Shown: piece by piece, positions 32,680 to 42,013 of the stretch
Layout of the letters: each line of letters begins with the position of its first letter
Position numbering within the stretch: position 1 is the stretch's first letter
Origin: Collinsella aerofaciens
GTDB taxonomy: Bacteria; Actinomycetota; Coriobacteriia; Coriobacteriales; Coriobacteriaceae
Assembly (NCBI RefSeq): GCF_902364355.1
Contig: NZ_CABJDK010000001.1
Span: 62,001 to 126,000 of the forward strand
Reading direction: 5' to 3'
DNA: 64,000 bases
Made by a program: the position numbers and the translations under genes
The notes under the pieces: model-generated
Told to the model about the DNA's origin: nothing
The model's database searches: none
The model's input: only the letters and a program-made list of their open reading frames with translations

Positions 32680-34632
32680 ATGGCCACCGCCGACCCCAAA
32701 AAGGAAAAGAAGAAGCGCAAGAAAAAAGAGTCACTCGAGCATAAGCGCAACCGCATCCTGGTAGCGCTAGGCATTTTTGCCGTGGTGTACGCCCTCGATG
32801 AGCTCGGCACCCTCACCGCCGCATTCGGCACCCCGGGCGACATCTACGCCAGCTTTGTGCTGTCCCTCCTGCCGTTTTTGATTGCCGGCTACGACGTACT
32901 GCAAAAGGCATTCAATAACATCCGCCGCGGCAAGGCCTTCGACGAGAGCTTCCTCATGGCCGTCGCGACCATCGGCGCGTTTGCCATGGTGCTCTTCCCC
33001 GACACCGACCCGCACATGGCCGAAGGCGCCGCTGTCATGCTGTTCTACCAGGTCGGCGAGTTGTTCCAGGCATACGCCGTGGGCAAGAGCCGCAAGTCGA
33101 TCAGTGCCATGATGGACATCGCGCCCGACTACGCTAACGTCGAGCAAGCCGACGGCACACTCGAACAGGTCTTTCCCGATGACATCGCCGTCGGCACCGT
33201 GATCGTGGTCAAGCCCGGCGAGCGCGTGCCTATCGACGGCGTCATCGTCGAGGGCGAAACCCAGCTCGACACCGCCGCACTCACGGGCGAGTCGGTCCCC
33301 CGCCCGGCCAAGACCGGCGACGATATCATCAGCGGTTGCATCAACATGACGGGCCTCATCCACGTGCGCACCACCAAGCCCTTTGGCGAGTCAACCGTCG
33401 CGCGTGTTCTGGAGCTCGTGGAGAATGCCAGCGAAAAGAAGGCGCGCACCGAGAACTTCATCACGCGCTTTGCCCGCGTCTACACCCCCGCCGTCACTGG
33501 CGCTGCCGCGGTGCTCGCGCTTGGCGGCGGCCTGGTGACTGGCGCTTGGTCCGATTGGATCCTGCGCGGCCTGACCTTCCTGGTCGTCAGCTGCCCGTGC
33601 GCCCTCGTGATCAGCGTACCGTTGAGTTTCTTTGGCGGCATCGGCGGCGCGTCCAAGCTGGGCGTTCTCATCAAGGGCTCCAACTACCTCGAGACGCTCG
33701 CCGACGTGGACACCATCGTCTTCGACAAAACGGGCACCCTCACCAACGGCACGTTCTCAGTCGTCGCGGTGCACCCCGAGGCTGGCTATACCGAGCAGTC
33801 GCTGCTCGAAGTCGCAGCCCTTGCTGAGTCGTTCTCCGATCACCCCATCGCGCAGTCCGTGCGCGACGCCTACCAGGGCGAGGTCGACCCCAAGCGCGTG
33901 AGCGACTCCGCCAACGACGCGGGCCACGGCGTGACGGCAACCATCGACGGCAAGCACGTCGTCGTTGGCAACGCCAAGATGCTCGCCGCGGCCGGCGTTG
34001 AAGCACCGGACTGTGAGGTTGTCGGCACGATCCTCCACGTGCTCGTTGACGGCGTGTACGCCGGCCACATCGTGATTGCAGACACCGTTAAGGCCGATGC
34101 GGAGCAAACGATTCGCGACCTGCATGCCGCCGGTATCAACCGCACCGTCATGCTCACGGGCGACCGCGAGGAGGTTGCGGCGTCTGTGGCCAAGCAGCTC
34201 GGCCTCGACGAGTTCCACGCGCAGCTGCTGCCGGGCGACAAGGTCGAGCGTGTTGAAGCGCTGCTCGCGGCCGAAAGTGGCAAGGGCAAGCTCGCCTTTG
34301 TCGGCGACGGTATCAACGACGCGCCTGTGCTTACGCGCGCTGATGTGGGCATTGCCATGGGCGCCATGGGTTCCGACGCCGCGATCGAGGCCGCCGACGT
34401 GGTGCTGATGGACGACAAGCCGTCCGACATTTCCCGCGCTATTCGCGTGGCGCGCAAGACCATGTCGATTGTTTGGCAGAACATCATCTTTGCGCTGGGC
34501 ATTAAGCTGCTCATCCTTGTGCTGGCAGCGCTGGGCATCGCCAATATGTGGCTTGCCGTCTTTGGCGACGTGGGCGTGGCGATCATCGCCATCCTGAACG
34601 CCATGCGCGCGATGGGTGTCAAGAACCTGTAG
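32680..34632 (+). CDS. P1B-type Zn/Cd/Pb-transporting ATPase (ZntA/CadA-like)
   Basis: It exports divalent soft metals using ATP. The 650 residues have a Lys-rich N-terminus instead of an HMA domain, then TGES near residue 207, SCPCALVI near 306 (the CPC of transport), DKTGTLTNG near 350 with the phosphorylated Asp, SDHPIA near 388 and GDGINDAP near 545. K in the seventh helix (GIKLLILVL) and D in the last (FGDVGVAII) fit the P1B-2 subgroup for Zn, Cd and Pb rather than Cu. GGGAGG precedes the ATG at 32680. An ArsR operator lies just upstream. Confidence 0.94.
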   Translation: MATADPKKEKKKRKKKESLEHKRNRILVALGIFAVVYALDELGTLTAAFGTPGDIYASFVLSLLPFLIAGYDVLQKAFNNIRRGKAFDESFLMAVATIGAFAMVLFPDTDPHMAEGAAVMLFYQVGELFQAYAVGKSRKSISAMMDIAPDYANVEQADGTLEQVFPDDIAVGTVIVVKPGERVPIDGVIVEGETQLDTAALTGESVPRPAKTGDDIISGCINMTGLIHVRTTKPFGESTVARVLELVENASEKKARTENFITRFARVYTPAVTGAAAVLALGGGLVTGAWSDWILRGLTFLVVSCPCALVISVPLSFFGGIGGASKLGVLIKGSNYLETLADVDTIVFDKTGTLTNGTFSVVAVHPEAGYTEQSLLEVAALAESFSDHPIAQSVRDAYQGEVDPKRVSDSANDAGHGVTATIDGKHVVVGNAKMLAAAGVEAPDCEVVGTILHVLVDGVYAGHIVIADTVKADAEQTIRDLHAAGINRTVMLTGDREEVAASVAKQLGLDEFHAQLLPGDKVERVEALLAAESGKGKLAFVGDGINDAPVLTRADVGIAMGAMGSDAAIEAADVVLMDDKPSDISRAIRVARKTMSIVWQNIIFALGIKLLILVLAALGIANMWLAVFGDVGVAIIAILNAMRAMGVKNL

Positions 34633-34648
34633 CGCTCGTGGTCCCTCC

Positions 34649-34775
34649 GGCCGGGGCCGGGCTTGGTTTTGAAAACGTCCTCGCGCATGAGGCCCGTCTT
34701 TCTTGCTCCTGCGGAGCAACGGAAAGGCGGGCCTCGCGCTGCGGAGTGTTTTCAAAACCAAGCCCGGCCCCGGCC
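34649..34775. repeat. Long inverted repeat (28-bp perfect arms)
   Basis: The arm at 34649-34676, which starts GGCCGGGGCCGGGCTTGG and ends TTTTGAAAAC, is inverted exactly at 34748-34775. Inside, GAGGCCCG pairs with CGGGCCTC, CTTTC with GAAAG, and GCTCC with GGAGC, so nearly the whole 127 bases can form a single rod. It may be a MITE, a structured RNA or a terminator of the ATPase operon. The following bases to 34911 show nothing that I recognise. Confidence 0.7.
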
Positions 34776-34911
34776 TGCATTGACACAGCTGGCGGTTCTT
34801 GGGCATCGCTTGCTGGCGGGGTTCCTTTGCTGAAATGGACTTGGCCGAAAGGGCCGCTGGTCCCGGTCGCTGGTTCGCGCTTTGCGTGAACTCCGCGCTA
34901 CTGTGGGTCAG

Positions 34912-35301
34912 TTAGGCTTCTGTTGTTGGACCCGCTACATCTTCCCGTCTCAGCATCGATCTTAGCTTCTCGAAGCTCTCCTCGCTCAGGCAGTGCTCCA
35001 TGTGGCAGCCCTCTTGCGACGCGACCTCGGGCGTTACGCCTGCGTCCTCTAGCAGACCTACAAAAAAGCAGTGGCGCTCCCACATTTGACGGGCAACCTC
35101 AAGACCGCGTTCCGTCAGATGCACGTCGCGTTTGCCCATCTCCACGTAGCCGGTGCTCTCCAAGGCCGCCATGGCTTTAGAGACGCTTGCTTTGGTTACG
35201 CCCAAGTATTCGGCAACGTCGATCGAGCGCACGATGCCCTGACGTTCCGATAGGACGTAGATCGATTCGAGATAGTCTTCTCCGGATTCACGTAGGGCCA
35301 T
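34912..35301 (-). CDS. DtxR/MntR family metal-dependent regulator
   Basis: This is a 129-residue repressor of the iron- or manganese-dependent DtxR family, of the short two-domain form without the SH3-like part. The winged helix includes SIDVAEYLGVTKASVSKAMA near residue 26, and the metal-binding and dimer domain has ERHCFFVGLLEDAG near 75 and GCHMEHCLSEESFEKL near 97, in the place of the family's C-x-x-E-H motif. The target genes are unknown; the nearby metal exporter at 27551 is one candidate. Confidence 0.92.
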   Translation of the reverse strand: MALRESGEDYLESIYVLSERQGIVRSIDVAEYLGVTKASVSKAMAALESTGYVEMGKRDVHLTERGLEVARQMWERHCFFVGLLEDAGVTPEVASQEGCHMEHCLSEESFEKLRSMLRREDVAGPTTEA

Positions 35302-35453
35302 GGGCCGCCTTTCGCGATGATTGCTAGTTAGCCTTTGGATACTTTCCTTGGCTTACTTTACCGCAAAAGTTGACCATGTCTTACTGCATTGACCAAAAAG
35401 TTAGCCGCGTTTCACAAAACGTGCGAGATGAAAACAAAATGGGAACGCCCCGC

Positions 35454-35502
35454 AAGGAGTGTCCCCAGCTGCCGGCAGATAAGGAGCGTCCCCAAGTGCC
35501 GG
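35454..35502. repeat. Intergenic repeat family B, copy 3
   Basis: AAGGAGTGTCCCC, CTGCCGGCAG and AAGGAGCGTCCCCAAG then TGCCGG, in the same order as copy 1. It ends eight bases before the stop of the HAD gene on the minus strand. Confidence 0.85.
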
Positions 35503-35509
35503 GTCGCAG

Positions 35510-36280
35510 CTACACGAGGCCAAAGTGCTTCGCGGCGTTGTAGATGCCGTCGTCGTCTACGGCGGTCGTCACGTAGGTCGCTGCGGCCTTCACGGTATCC
35601 TGCGCGTTGCCCATGGCCACACTTGTGCCCACGGCCGAGAACATCGACAGGTCGTTCTCGCCGTCGCCAAAGGCGATCGCCTCGCTCGCGTCGACACCCA
35701 GGCGCTCCAGCGTCGCTGCCACACCCAGGTCCTTGCCGCCGTTAGCGGGAATAATGTCGCAGAACAGGTCGCACCAGCGCGTGGTGAGCGAATGCGACAC
35801 GGCGTCGGTCACGATATGCTCGTCGGCCGGATCCACAAAGGCGCAAAACTGGTAGACCGGCGCGTCAAAGGCGTGCTCAAACGGCTCCTCGTGGTAGACA
35901 ATTCCCGCGTTGCTGCCGGCCGTCACCACGCGCTCGGACAGGCGGTTCACAAACGAGTTCTCGCCCTGCATGCACAGCGAGTCGTAGCGCCCCTGCGCCA
36001 CCTGGTCCACAATCACCGCGACGTCGTCCGGATCGATCGGGCAGCTGCGGTAAACCCCCTCGGCATCAAAGCAGTGCTGGCCCGAAAGCGTAATGTACGC
36101 ATCCCAGCCCAGGTCGAACAGCCAGTCCGGCATCTGGTAGATCGGACGGCCCGTGGCGATCACGCACGCAATCCCCTGCTCGCGAAAGCTGTCGAGCACC
36201 TGCTGCGCCGACGCCGGAATCCGGTGGGTCTTAAAGCTCAGCAGCGTACCGTCGATATCGAAAAACGCGGCTTTGATCAT
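35510..36280 (-). CDS. Cof-type HAD-IIB phosphatase
   Basis: This sugar-phosphate or cofactor phosphatase of the haloacid dehalogenase superfamily has 256 residues. It has FFDIDGTLLSF at the N-terminus (nucleophile and acid Asp), ATGRPIYQM near 42, the C2-type cap domain in the middle and FGDGENDLSMF near residue 208 with the metal-binding Asp. The substrate is unknown. Its start lies six bases after the stop of uup on the same strand, so the two are likely cotranscribed. Confidence 0.9.
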   Translation of the reverse strand: MIKAAFFDIDGTLLSFKTHRIPASAQQVLDSFREQGIACVIATGRPIYQMPDWLFDLGWDAYITLSGQHCFDAEGVYRSCPIDPDDVAVIVDQVAQGRYDSLCMQGENSFVNRLSERVVTAGSNAGIVYHEEPFEHAFDAPVYQFCAFVDPADEHIVTDAVSHSLTTRWCDLFCDIIPANGGKDLGVAATLERLGVDASEAIAFGDGENDLSMFSAVGTSVAMGNAQDTVKAAATYVTTAVDDDGIYNAAKHFGLV

Positions 36281-36286
36281 TCTCGC

Positions 36287-38146
36287 CTACTCCTCGCCCT
36301 CAAGCTTTTCGCTCGCCTCGAGCCACGCCATCTCCAGCTCGTCCATGGCGGCGTGGGCCTCGTCGATCTTTGCCTGCTGCTCGCCCAGCGCCGTGTAGTT
36401 GGTGGGATCGACCTGGGCCATGGCGGCCTCGGCCTCCTCCACGCGAGCGCGCTGCGTTTCCATCTTGCGCTCGAGCGAGCTCACCTCACGACGGAGCTTT
36501 TGGCGCTCGGCATTGGAAAGGCCGTTGGGCTGACCGCTCGACTTGGGCTTTTCGGCCGCAGCCGCCGCGGCACCGGTGTCGAACGTACCGGTCTTGGCGC
36601 TCGGTGCACCCACGGGCTCGCCCTCGGCGGTGGCGTTGCACAGGCGCAGGTACTGGTCGACGCCGCCGGGCATATGCGTCAGGTGGCCGTCGAGCAGCGC
36701 CCACTGCTGGTCGGTCACGCGCTCCATCAAAAAGCGGTCGTGCGTCACCAGAATCAGCGTGCCGGGCCAGCCGTCCAGCAAGTCCTCGACAATCGCCAGC
36801 ATGTCGGTATCCAGGTCGTTGCCGGGCTCGTCCAGGATGAGCACGTTGGGCTCGTCCAGGATCGTCAGCAGCAGCGACAGGCGACGGCGCTGGCCGCCCG
36901 AAAGATCGCCGATGCGGCTCCAGAGCTGCTGCGTCGTAAAGCCCAGACGCTCGCAGAGCTTCTCGGGTGAAGTCTCCTTGCCGTCAATGACGTAGTACTT
37001 CTTATAGTGGCTGAGCACCTCGCGGATCGTGTCGCCCATGTAGGGTTCGAGCTCCTCGAGCTGCTGCGACAGCACGCCAAAGCGCACCGTCTGGCCGATC
37101 TTCACGCGGCCGCGCAGGGGCGCGATCTTGCCCTGGATCACGTCGAGCAAAGTCGACTTGCCGGCGCCGTTCTCGCCCAAAAGACCATAGCGGTCGCCCG
37201 CACCAATGAGCCAGGTCACGTCGTTGAGCACCTGCTTGGGCGCGCCATCGGTATCCGCATAGCCGGCGTCCACGTCGACCACATCGATAACCTGCTTGCC
37301 CAGGCGGCTCACGGCCAGGCGCTTGAGCTCCAGCTCGTCACGCACGGGCGGCACGTCGGCGATCAGCTCGCGAGCGGCATCCACGCGAAACTTGGGCTTG
37401 GTGGAGCGCGCCTGGGCACCGCGGCTCAGCCACGCGAGCTCCTTACGTGCCATGTTGCGACGGCGTTCCTCGGTAACCGCGGCCATGCGGTCGCGTTCCA
37501 CGCGCTGCAGGATATATGCCGAATAGCCGCCCTCGAAGGGATCGACCTGGCCGTCGTGAACCTCCCACATGCTGGTGCAGACCTCGTCCAAGAACCAGCG
37601 ATCGTGCGTGACCACGAGCATCGCGCCCTGACCGCGCTGCCAGCGGGCCTTTAAGTGACGCGCAAGCCAGTTGATGGTGCGCATGTCCAGATGGTTGGTG
37701 GGCTCATCGAGCATGAGCACGTCATAGTCGCCGATCAGCAGGCGCGCGAGGTCCACGCGGCGGCGCTGACCGCCCGAGAGCTCGCCTACCATGCCCTCCC
37801 AGGGCACATCGCTAATGAGGCCGGCGAGGATCTGGCGCGTACGGGGGCTCGACGCCCACTCATACTCGGGCGTGTCGCCCACGACGGCATGATGCACGGT
37901 ATCGGTGTCGACAAGCTGGTCCTTTTGGCCGAGCAATCCGATCGTCGTGCCGCGGCGGTGCGTCACGCGGCCGTCGTCGGGTTCCAGCGTGCCGGCGAGC
38001 ACGCTCAGCAGCGTCGACTTGCCGTCGCCGTTTTTGCCGACAATACCAATACGGTCGCCCTCGTCCACGCCGAGCGTCACGCTATCGAAAATATGCTTGG
38101 TGGGAAACTCTAGGCTGACGGAATCGCATCCCAAAAGAATCGCCAT
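36287..38146 (-). CDS. uup: ABC-F ATPase, Uup-like
   Basis: ABC-F proteins have two fused ATPase domains without membrane parts and act on ribosomes. The 619 residues have Walker A GIVGKNGDGKST near residue 37 and GLLGENGAGKST near 335, signature motifs ELSGGQRRR and DLSGGQRRR, and Walker B LDEPTNHLD and LDEPGNDLD. The C-terminal 120 residues hold a coiled coil (LERKMETQRARVEEAEAAMA), typical of Uup. AAGGAG lies nine bases before the ATG at 38146. The family has no antibiotic-resistance hallmark that I can identify here. Confidence 0.88.
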   Translation of the reverse strand: MAILLGCDSVSLEFPTKHIFDSVTLGVDEGDRIGIVGKNGDGKSTLLSVLAGTLEPDDGRVTHRRGTTIGLLGQKDQLVDTDTVHHAVVGDTPEYEWASSPRTRQILAGLISDVPWEGMVGELSGGQRRRVDLARLLIGDYDVLMLDEPTNHLDMRTINWLARHLKARWQRGQGAMLVVTHDRWFLDEVCTSMWEVHDGQVDPFEGGYSAYILQRVERDRMAAVTEERRRNMARKELAWLSRGAQARSTKPKFRVDAARELIADVPPVRDELELKRLAVSRLGKQVIDVVDVDAGYADTDGAPKQVLNDVTWLIGAGDRYGLLGENGAGKSTLLDVIQGKIAPLRGRVKIGQTVRFGVLSQQLEELEPYMGDTIREVLSHYKKYYVIDGKETSPEKLCERLGFTTQQLWSRIGDLSGGQRRRLSLLLTILDEPNVLILDEPGNDLDTDMLAIVEDLLDGWPGTLILVTHDRFLMERVTDQQWALLDGHLTHMPGGVDQYLRLCNATAEGEPVGAPSAKTGTFDTGAAAAAAEKPKSSGQPNGLSNAERQKLRREVSSLERKMETQRARVEEAEAAMAQVDPTNYTALGEQQAKIDEAHAAMDELEMAWLEASEKLEGEE

Positions 38147-38190
38147 ATGCCCTGCTCCTTCGTAGAAATTCAACGTTCTCCATGATAGCG

Positions 38191-38231
38191 AAAACCACCA
38201 CAAAGGGGACGGGCGCCTTCGTGGTGGTTTT
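38191..38231. repeat. Intergenic palindromic repeat family A, copy 6
   Basis: AAAACCACCACAAAGG (38191-38206) pairs with CCTTCGTGGTGGTTTT (38216-38231) with one mismatch (A against C). The loop is GGACGGGCG. Confidence 0.88.
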
Positions 38232-38256
38232 GGGCAAGCGCACCAGCACACGACAC

Positions 38257-38294
38257 AAAAAGGCGGGCCATCTCCCGCAAGAGATGACCCGCCT
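38257..38294 (-). terminator. Terminator of the pst operon
   Basis: On the minus strand AGGCGGGTCATCTC pairs with GAGATGGCCCGCCT, with one G-T mismatch, and is followed by TTTTTGTG. It lies 55 bases past the pstB stop. Confidence 0.88.
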
Positions 38295-38349
38295 CTCCAA
38301 TCAGTCCCGCGGCAACCGTGGCCGCCGCGGGCCTCAAGCATGTCCCGGA

Positions 38350-39225
38350 CTAGGAGAACATGCCGGTGAGGTAATCATTCAGCCGCTTATCCTTGGGCCG
38401 TTGGAAAATCTCGTCGGTCTCGTCGTACTCGACCATATCGCCCATGTAGAAAAACGCCGTGCGGTTGGACACGCGCGACGCCTGCTCCATGTTGTGCGTC
38501 ACGATGACGATGGCGCGGTCGGCCACGATCGACGACATGAGGTCCTCGATCGCCAGCGTCGAGATGGGGTCGAGCGCCGAGCAGGGCTCGTCAAACAGGA
38601 TTACGTCGGGGTTGAGCGCCAGCGTGCGCGCAATGCACAGACGCTGCTGCTGACCGCCCGAAAGCGCGTAGGCGCTCTTGTCGAGCTTGTCTTTGACCTC
38701 GTCCCACAGCGCGGCGCCACGCAAGCTCTCCTCGACCATGCGGTCGAGCTCGTCACGGTCGGTGATGCCGTGGCGCTTGGGCGCAAAGGTGATGTTGTCG
38801 CGAATGGACTTGCGGAAGGGGTTTGGCTGCTGGAACACCATGCCGATGGAGCGACGCAGCTCGTACGTGTTCTCGGTCTTGGTGTTCACGTTGCGCCCGC
38901 GGTAGTTGATCTCGCCCTCCACGCGACAGCGGCGAATCTCGCGATTCATCAGGTTGAGGCTACGCAAGAAGGTCGACTTGCCGCAGCCCGAAGGCCCGAT
39001 GAGCGCCGTGATCTCACCCTTGTGGAAGTCGAGCGACGTATTGTGCAGCGCATGGTGGTCGCCATAGTACACGTTGACGTCCTTGGCGGAGAGCACGACC
39101 TCGTCGCTCACGGCCTTGCCGCTCACGCGCACGCGCCTCTCGCTCTCCCCCACGCTCGACAGAAAGTCCTGGGGGGTGTCGGACGTGGCCGCCTCGGTTG
39201 CGGGCGTTGCATTCATATCGCTCAT
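38350..39225 (-). CDS. pstB: Phosphate ABC transporter ATP-binding protein
   Basis: This is the ATPase of the high-affinity phosphate importer. The 291 residues include an N-terminal extension of about 45, then GPSGCGKSTFLRSLN (Walker A, near residue 78), GMVFQQPNPF near 128, LSGGQQQRLCIART near 188 and LFDEPCSALDP near 208. The ATG overlaps the stop of pstA by four bases (ATGA), showing translational coupling. It is the last gene of the pstSCAB operon; no phoU follows. Confidence 0.96.
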   Translation of the reverse strand: MSDMNATPATEAATSDTPQDFLSSVGESERRVRVSGKAVSDEVVLSAKDVNVYYGDHHALHNTSLDFHKGEITALIGPSGCGKSTFLRSLNLMNREIRRCRVEGEINYRGRNVNTKTENTYELRRSIGMVFQQPNPFRKSIRDNITFAPKRHGITDRDELDRMVEESLRGAALWDEVKDKLDKSAYALSGGQQQRLCIARTLALNPDVILFDEPCSALDPISTLAIEDLMSSIVADRAIVIVTHNMEQASRVSNRTAFFYMGDMVEYDETDEIFQRPKDKRLNDYLTGMFS

Positions 39226-40148
39226 TCGGCCGTCATCTTCCTTGCCAGTTGCTTGCCCACGATACGGGCGACTACGTTAAACAGCAGCACGCAAATCATC
39301 AGCAGTGCCGCGGTGCCCCAGACGATCTGCTGGGCCTCGGGGCTGCCCTCGCCATAGATCTTGTAGATGTGCACGGCCAGCGACTCGCCGGGACGGAACA
39401 CGTTCCAGGCGCAGGTGGGGCTCGACAGGTTAAAGCTCAAGAAGTTGAGGCGGACCGGCGAGCTCATGCCCGAGGTAAAGAGCAGCGCCGCGGCCTCGCC
39501 AAACACGCGGCCGGCCGAAAGCACGATGCCGGTCACGATGGCGGGCATGGCCTCGGGAATCAGGATGTGCAGTGTGGCCTCCCAGCGAGTGAGGCCCATG
39601 GCCAGGCACGCATCGCGCTGGGCTTGCGGCACGTCCTCGAGTGCCTGCTGGATCACGCGCACCAGGATGGGGATGTTGAACATGGTAAGCGCGACGGCGC
39701 CGGAGATGATGGAGTACTTCCAGCCCAGCTGCACCGAGAACACCAGAAAGCCGAACATGCCCACGACAATGGAGGGCAGCGAGGACAGCGTCTCGATGGC
39801 GGTGGAGGCGATGTCGCGAATGGGACCGTCGGGCGCGTATTCAACTAGGAAGACCGCGCCGCCCAGGCTGATGGGCACCGAGATGATCAGGGTAATCAGC
39901 AGCAGATAGAACGAGTCGAACAGCTGGTAGAGCACGCCGCCCTGCGTTCCGTTGGCGCGTGCGGGCTGCGTGAGAAAGCCCGGCTGGAACAGCGTCGAGA
40001 TACCCTCGAACAGGATGTAGGCCACCATGGAGACGACGATAAGCATGACGATGGCGACAATCGCCGTCAGCATGCCCGTGGCGATACGGTCTTGCCTTTG
40101 GACACGCCCGAGTCTCGCCTCGTCGATATGGATGCGCGTGCTAGCCAC
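39222..40148 (-). CDS. pstA: Phosphate ABC transporter permease
   Basis: This is one of the two membrane subunits of the phosphate importer. The 308 residues have about six helices and the cytoplasmic EAA-type loop LAMGLTRWEATLHILIPEA near residue 190 that contacts PstB. The N-terminal 25 residues are polar. I start at GTG 40148, where GTGGCTAG overlaps the pstC stop by eight bases with GAAGG just ahead; a TTG eight codons upstream is also open. Confidence 0.94.
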   Translation of the reverse strand: MASTRIHIDEARLGRVQRQDRIATGMLTAIVAIVMLIVVSMVAYILFEGISTLFQPGFLTQPARANGTQGGVLYQLFDSFYLLLITLIISVPISLGGAVFLVEYAPDGPIRDIASTAIETLSSLPSIVVGMFGFLVFSVQLGWKYSIISGAVALTMFNIPILVRVIQQALEDVPQAQRDACLAMGLTRWEATLHILIPEAMPAIVTGIVLSAGRVFGEAAALLFTSGMSSPVRLNFLSFNLSSPTCAWNVFRPGESLAVHIYKIYGEGSPEAQQIVWGTAALLMICVLLFNVVARIVGKQLARKMTAE

Positions 40149-41049
40149 GAGCCTTCGCCCCCTTGCGGCCAATGAGATGGATGATCAGGATAAAGATGAG
40201 GCTCATGCCCATCAGCAGCAGGCCGAGCGCCCACAGGACGTCGTCCTGGGCCGAGCCCTCGGCATAGACCGCCATGGACGTGGTGAGCGTGGTGGTGATG
40301 GTAGACGCCGGCGACAGCAGCGACGTCGGCATGGCCTCGATGCCGCCAATGACCATGCGCACGGCGAGCGTCTCGCCAAAGGCGCGGGTCATGCCAAGGA
40401 TGACTGCGGTCATGAGCGACGGCATGGCGGACTTGAGCACCACGTGCCAGATGGTCTGCCAGCGGGTGTAGCCCAGCGCGAGCGAACCCTGGCGGTAGCT
40501 ATCGGGCACGGCGCGCAGGCCATCGACCGAAAGCGTGGTCATCGTCGGCAGAATCATGACGGCCAGCACGATGGCGCCGGGCAAGATGCCCAGGCCTGTG
40601 CTCACGTGGAAAACGCTCTTCATAAGGCCGACGACCACGTGAAAACCGATCAGGCCAAAGACGACCGAGGGAATACCGGTCAAAAGCTCAATGAGCGGCT
40701 GAAAAACCTTGGAGCCAAACTTAGGCTGGATCTCGACCGCAAAGATGGCAGAGCCGATGGCGATGGGCAGTGCGATGAGCGTGGAGAGCACCATGACCGC
40801 AAACGAGGTGACGATCAGGGGAAGGGCGCCAGTGTAGGGCAGGCCGTTTTCGGCCGTGTTGGCCAGGTCCCACTTGGTACCGGTAAAAAACTCGACGATC
40901 GAGACGCCGTCCTTGAAAAAAGCCGAGAGGCCCTTTTGGGCGACCATAAAGATGAGCGCGGCAACGACAAGCGTCACGAGCGCTACGCACGCACCCGTGA
41001 CGCCCAGGCCCACGTTCTCAAGCTCGCGCTTTGGCAGCTGTTTTGCCAT
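40141..41049 (-). CDS. pstC: Phosphate ABC transporter permease
   Basis: This is the other membrane subunit of the importer, with 302 residues and six helices. It has the typical GLPYTGALPLIVTSF near residue 68, ELLTGIPSVVFGLIGF near 120 and the EAA loop ALGYTRWQTIWHVVLKSAMP near 195. It starts 25 bases after the pstS stop and overlaps pstA, in the standard pstSCAB order. Confidence 0.95.
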   Translation of the reverse strand: MAKQLPKRELENVGLGVTGACVALVTLVVAALIFMVAQKGLSAFFKDGVSIVEFFTGTKWDLANTAENGLPYTGALPLIVTSFAVMVLSTLIALPIAIGSAIFAVEIQPKFGSKVFQPLIELLTGIPSVVFGLIGFHVVVGLMKSVFHVSTGLGILPGAIVLAVMILPTMTTLSVDGLRAVPDSYRQGSLALGYTRWQTIWHVVLKSAMPSLMTAVILGMTRAFGETLAVRMVIGGIEAMPTSLLSPASTITTTLTTSMAVYAEGSAQDDVLWALGLLLMGMSLIFILIIHLIGRKGAKARG

Positions 41050-41074
41050 TGCAAACCTTTCCGGGGGCGATTAC

Positions 41075-42013
41075 TTATTTAGCGGAGACCTTGCCACTGG
41101 CGTCCTTGACGACCTTCATGGCAGAAACGGGAATAAAGCCCTGCTCCTCGACGAGCTTGCCCTGGACGTCGTCGGAAAGCATGAACTCCAGGAAGGCCTT
41201 GGTGGCCTCGTCGGCGTCCTTAGCACAGTACATGTGCTCGGTCGCCCAGATCTTGAAGGAGTCGTCGGTGACGTTTGTGCTCTTGGGCTCGACGCCCTCG
41301 ACCATGATGGCGTTGAACTTGGAGTCATCGAAGTGCGAGAAGTCAAGGTAGGAGATGGCGTTGTCGGTGCTGCCCATCTGAGTCTGGACATCGCCGGACT
41401 TGTCGAGCTCGGCGTCGCCCTTAAAGTCGACGGCCTCGTCGCCAAAGACGGCGGCCTCGAAGGTGGCGCGGGTGCCGGAGCCGGCCTTGCGGTTGAGAAC
41501 GACGATCTTGGCGTCGTCGCCGCCGACCTCCTTCCAGTTGGTGATCTGGCCGGAGAAGATGCCCTTGAGCTGCTCGAGGGTCAGGTCGTCGACTGTCACG
41601 TTCTTGGAGACGACGGGGCCCATGCCCACGACAGCGACCTCGTGATCGACGAGGTTCTTGACCTGATCGGCCTCGAGCTTGGTCTCGGCGAAGACATCGG
41701 AATTACCGATGGTGACGGTGCCGGCGGCGACAGCGGTCAGGCCCTTGCCCGAACCGTTGCCCGAACCGGAGACGGAGACGTCGGGGTTGGCATCCATAAA
41801 CTTCTCGGCAGCAGCCTCGACGAGAGCCTGGAACGAGGAGGCGCCGTCGTAGGTTACCTCGCCCGAGACGGACTCGGCAGCAGCGGCGCTGCCCTCAGCA
41901 GCGGTGTTGGCGGCGTTGGAGCCGCCGCAACCAACGAGACCGAGACCGACGATGCTGGCAAGACCACCAGCGAGGCCGAGGAACTGACGACGAGAATAAG
42001 CCTGATCGAGCAT
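41075..42013 (-). CDS. pstS: Phosphate-binding lipoprotein
   Basis: This is the external phosphate receptor for the importer. The 312 residues begin with a twin-arginine-like signal (SRRQFLGLAGG) that ends in the lipobox LVGC at about residue 31, so it is a Tat-type lipoprotein anchored outside the membrane. The body has DGASSFQALVEAA, GNGSGKGLTAVAAGTVTIG and RKAGSGTRATFE, whose Ser, Gly and Arg bind phosphate in the family. GAAAGGAAG is seven bases before the ATG at 42013. No clear Pho-box repeat was found upstream. Confidence 0.94.
   Translation of the reverse strand: MLDQAYSRRQFLGLAGGLASIVGLGLVGCGGSNAANTAAEGSAAAAESVSGEVTYDGASSFQALVEAAAEKFMDANPDVSVSGSGNGSGKGLTAVAAGTVTIGNSDVFAETKLEADQVKNLVDHEVAVVGMGPVVSKNVTVDDLTLEQLKGIFSGQITNWKEVGGDDAKIVVLNRKAGSGTRATFEAAVFGDEAVDFKGDAELDKSGDVQTQMGSTDNAISYLDFSHFDDSKFNAIMVEGVEPKSTNVTDDSFKIWATEHMYCAKDADEATKAFLEFMLSDDVQGKLVEEQGFIPVSAMKVVKDASGKVSAK

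Noticed and set aside
36287..38146. Uup-like ABC-F protein as an antibiotic-resistance factor
   Set aside because: The C-terminal coiled coil and general layout fit housekeeping Uup; no resistance-type linker could be recognised.
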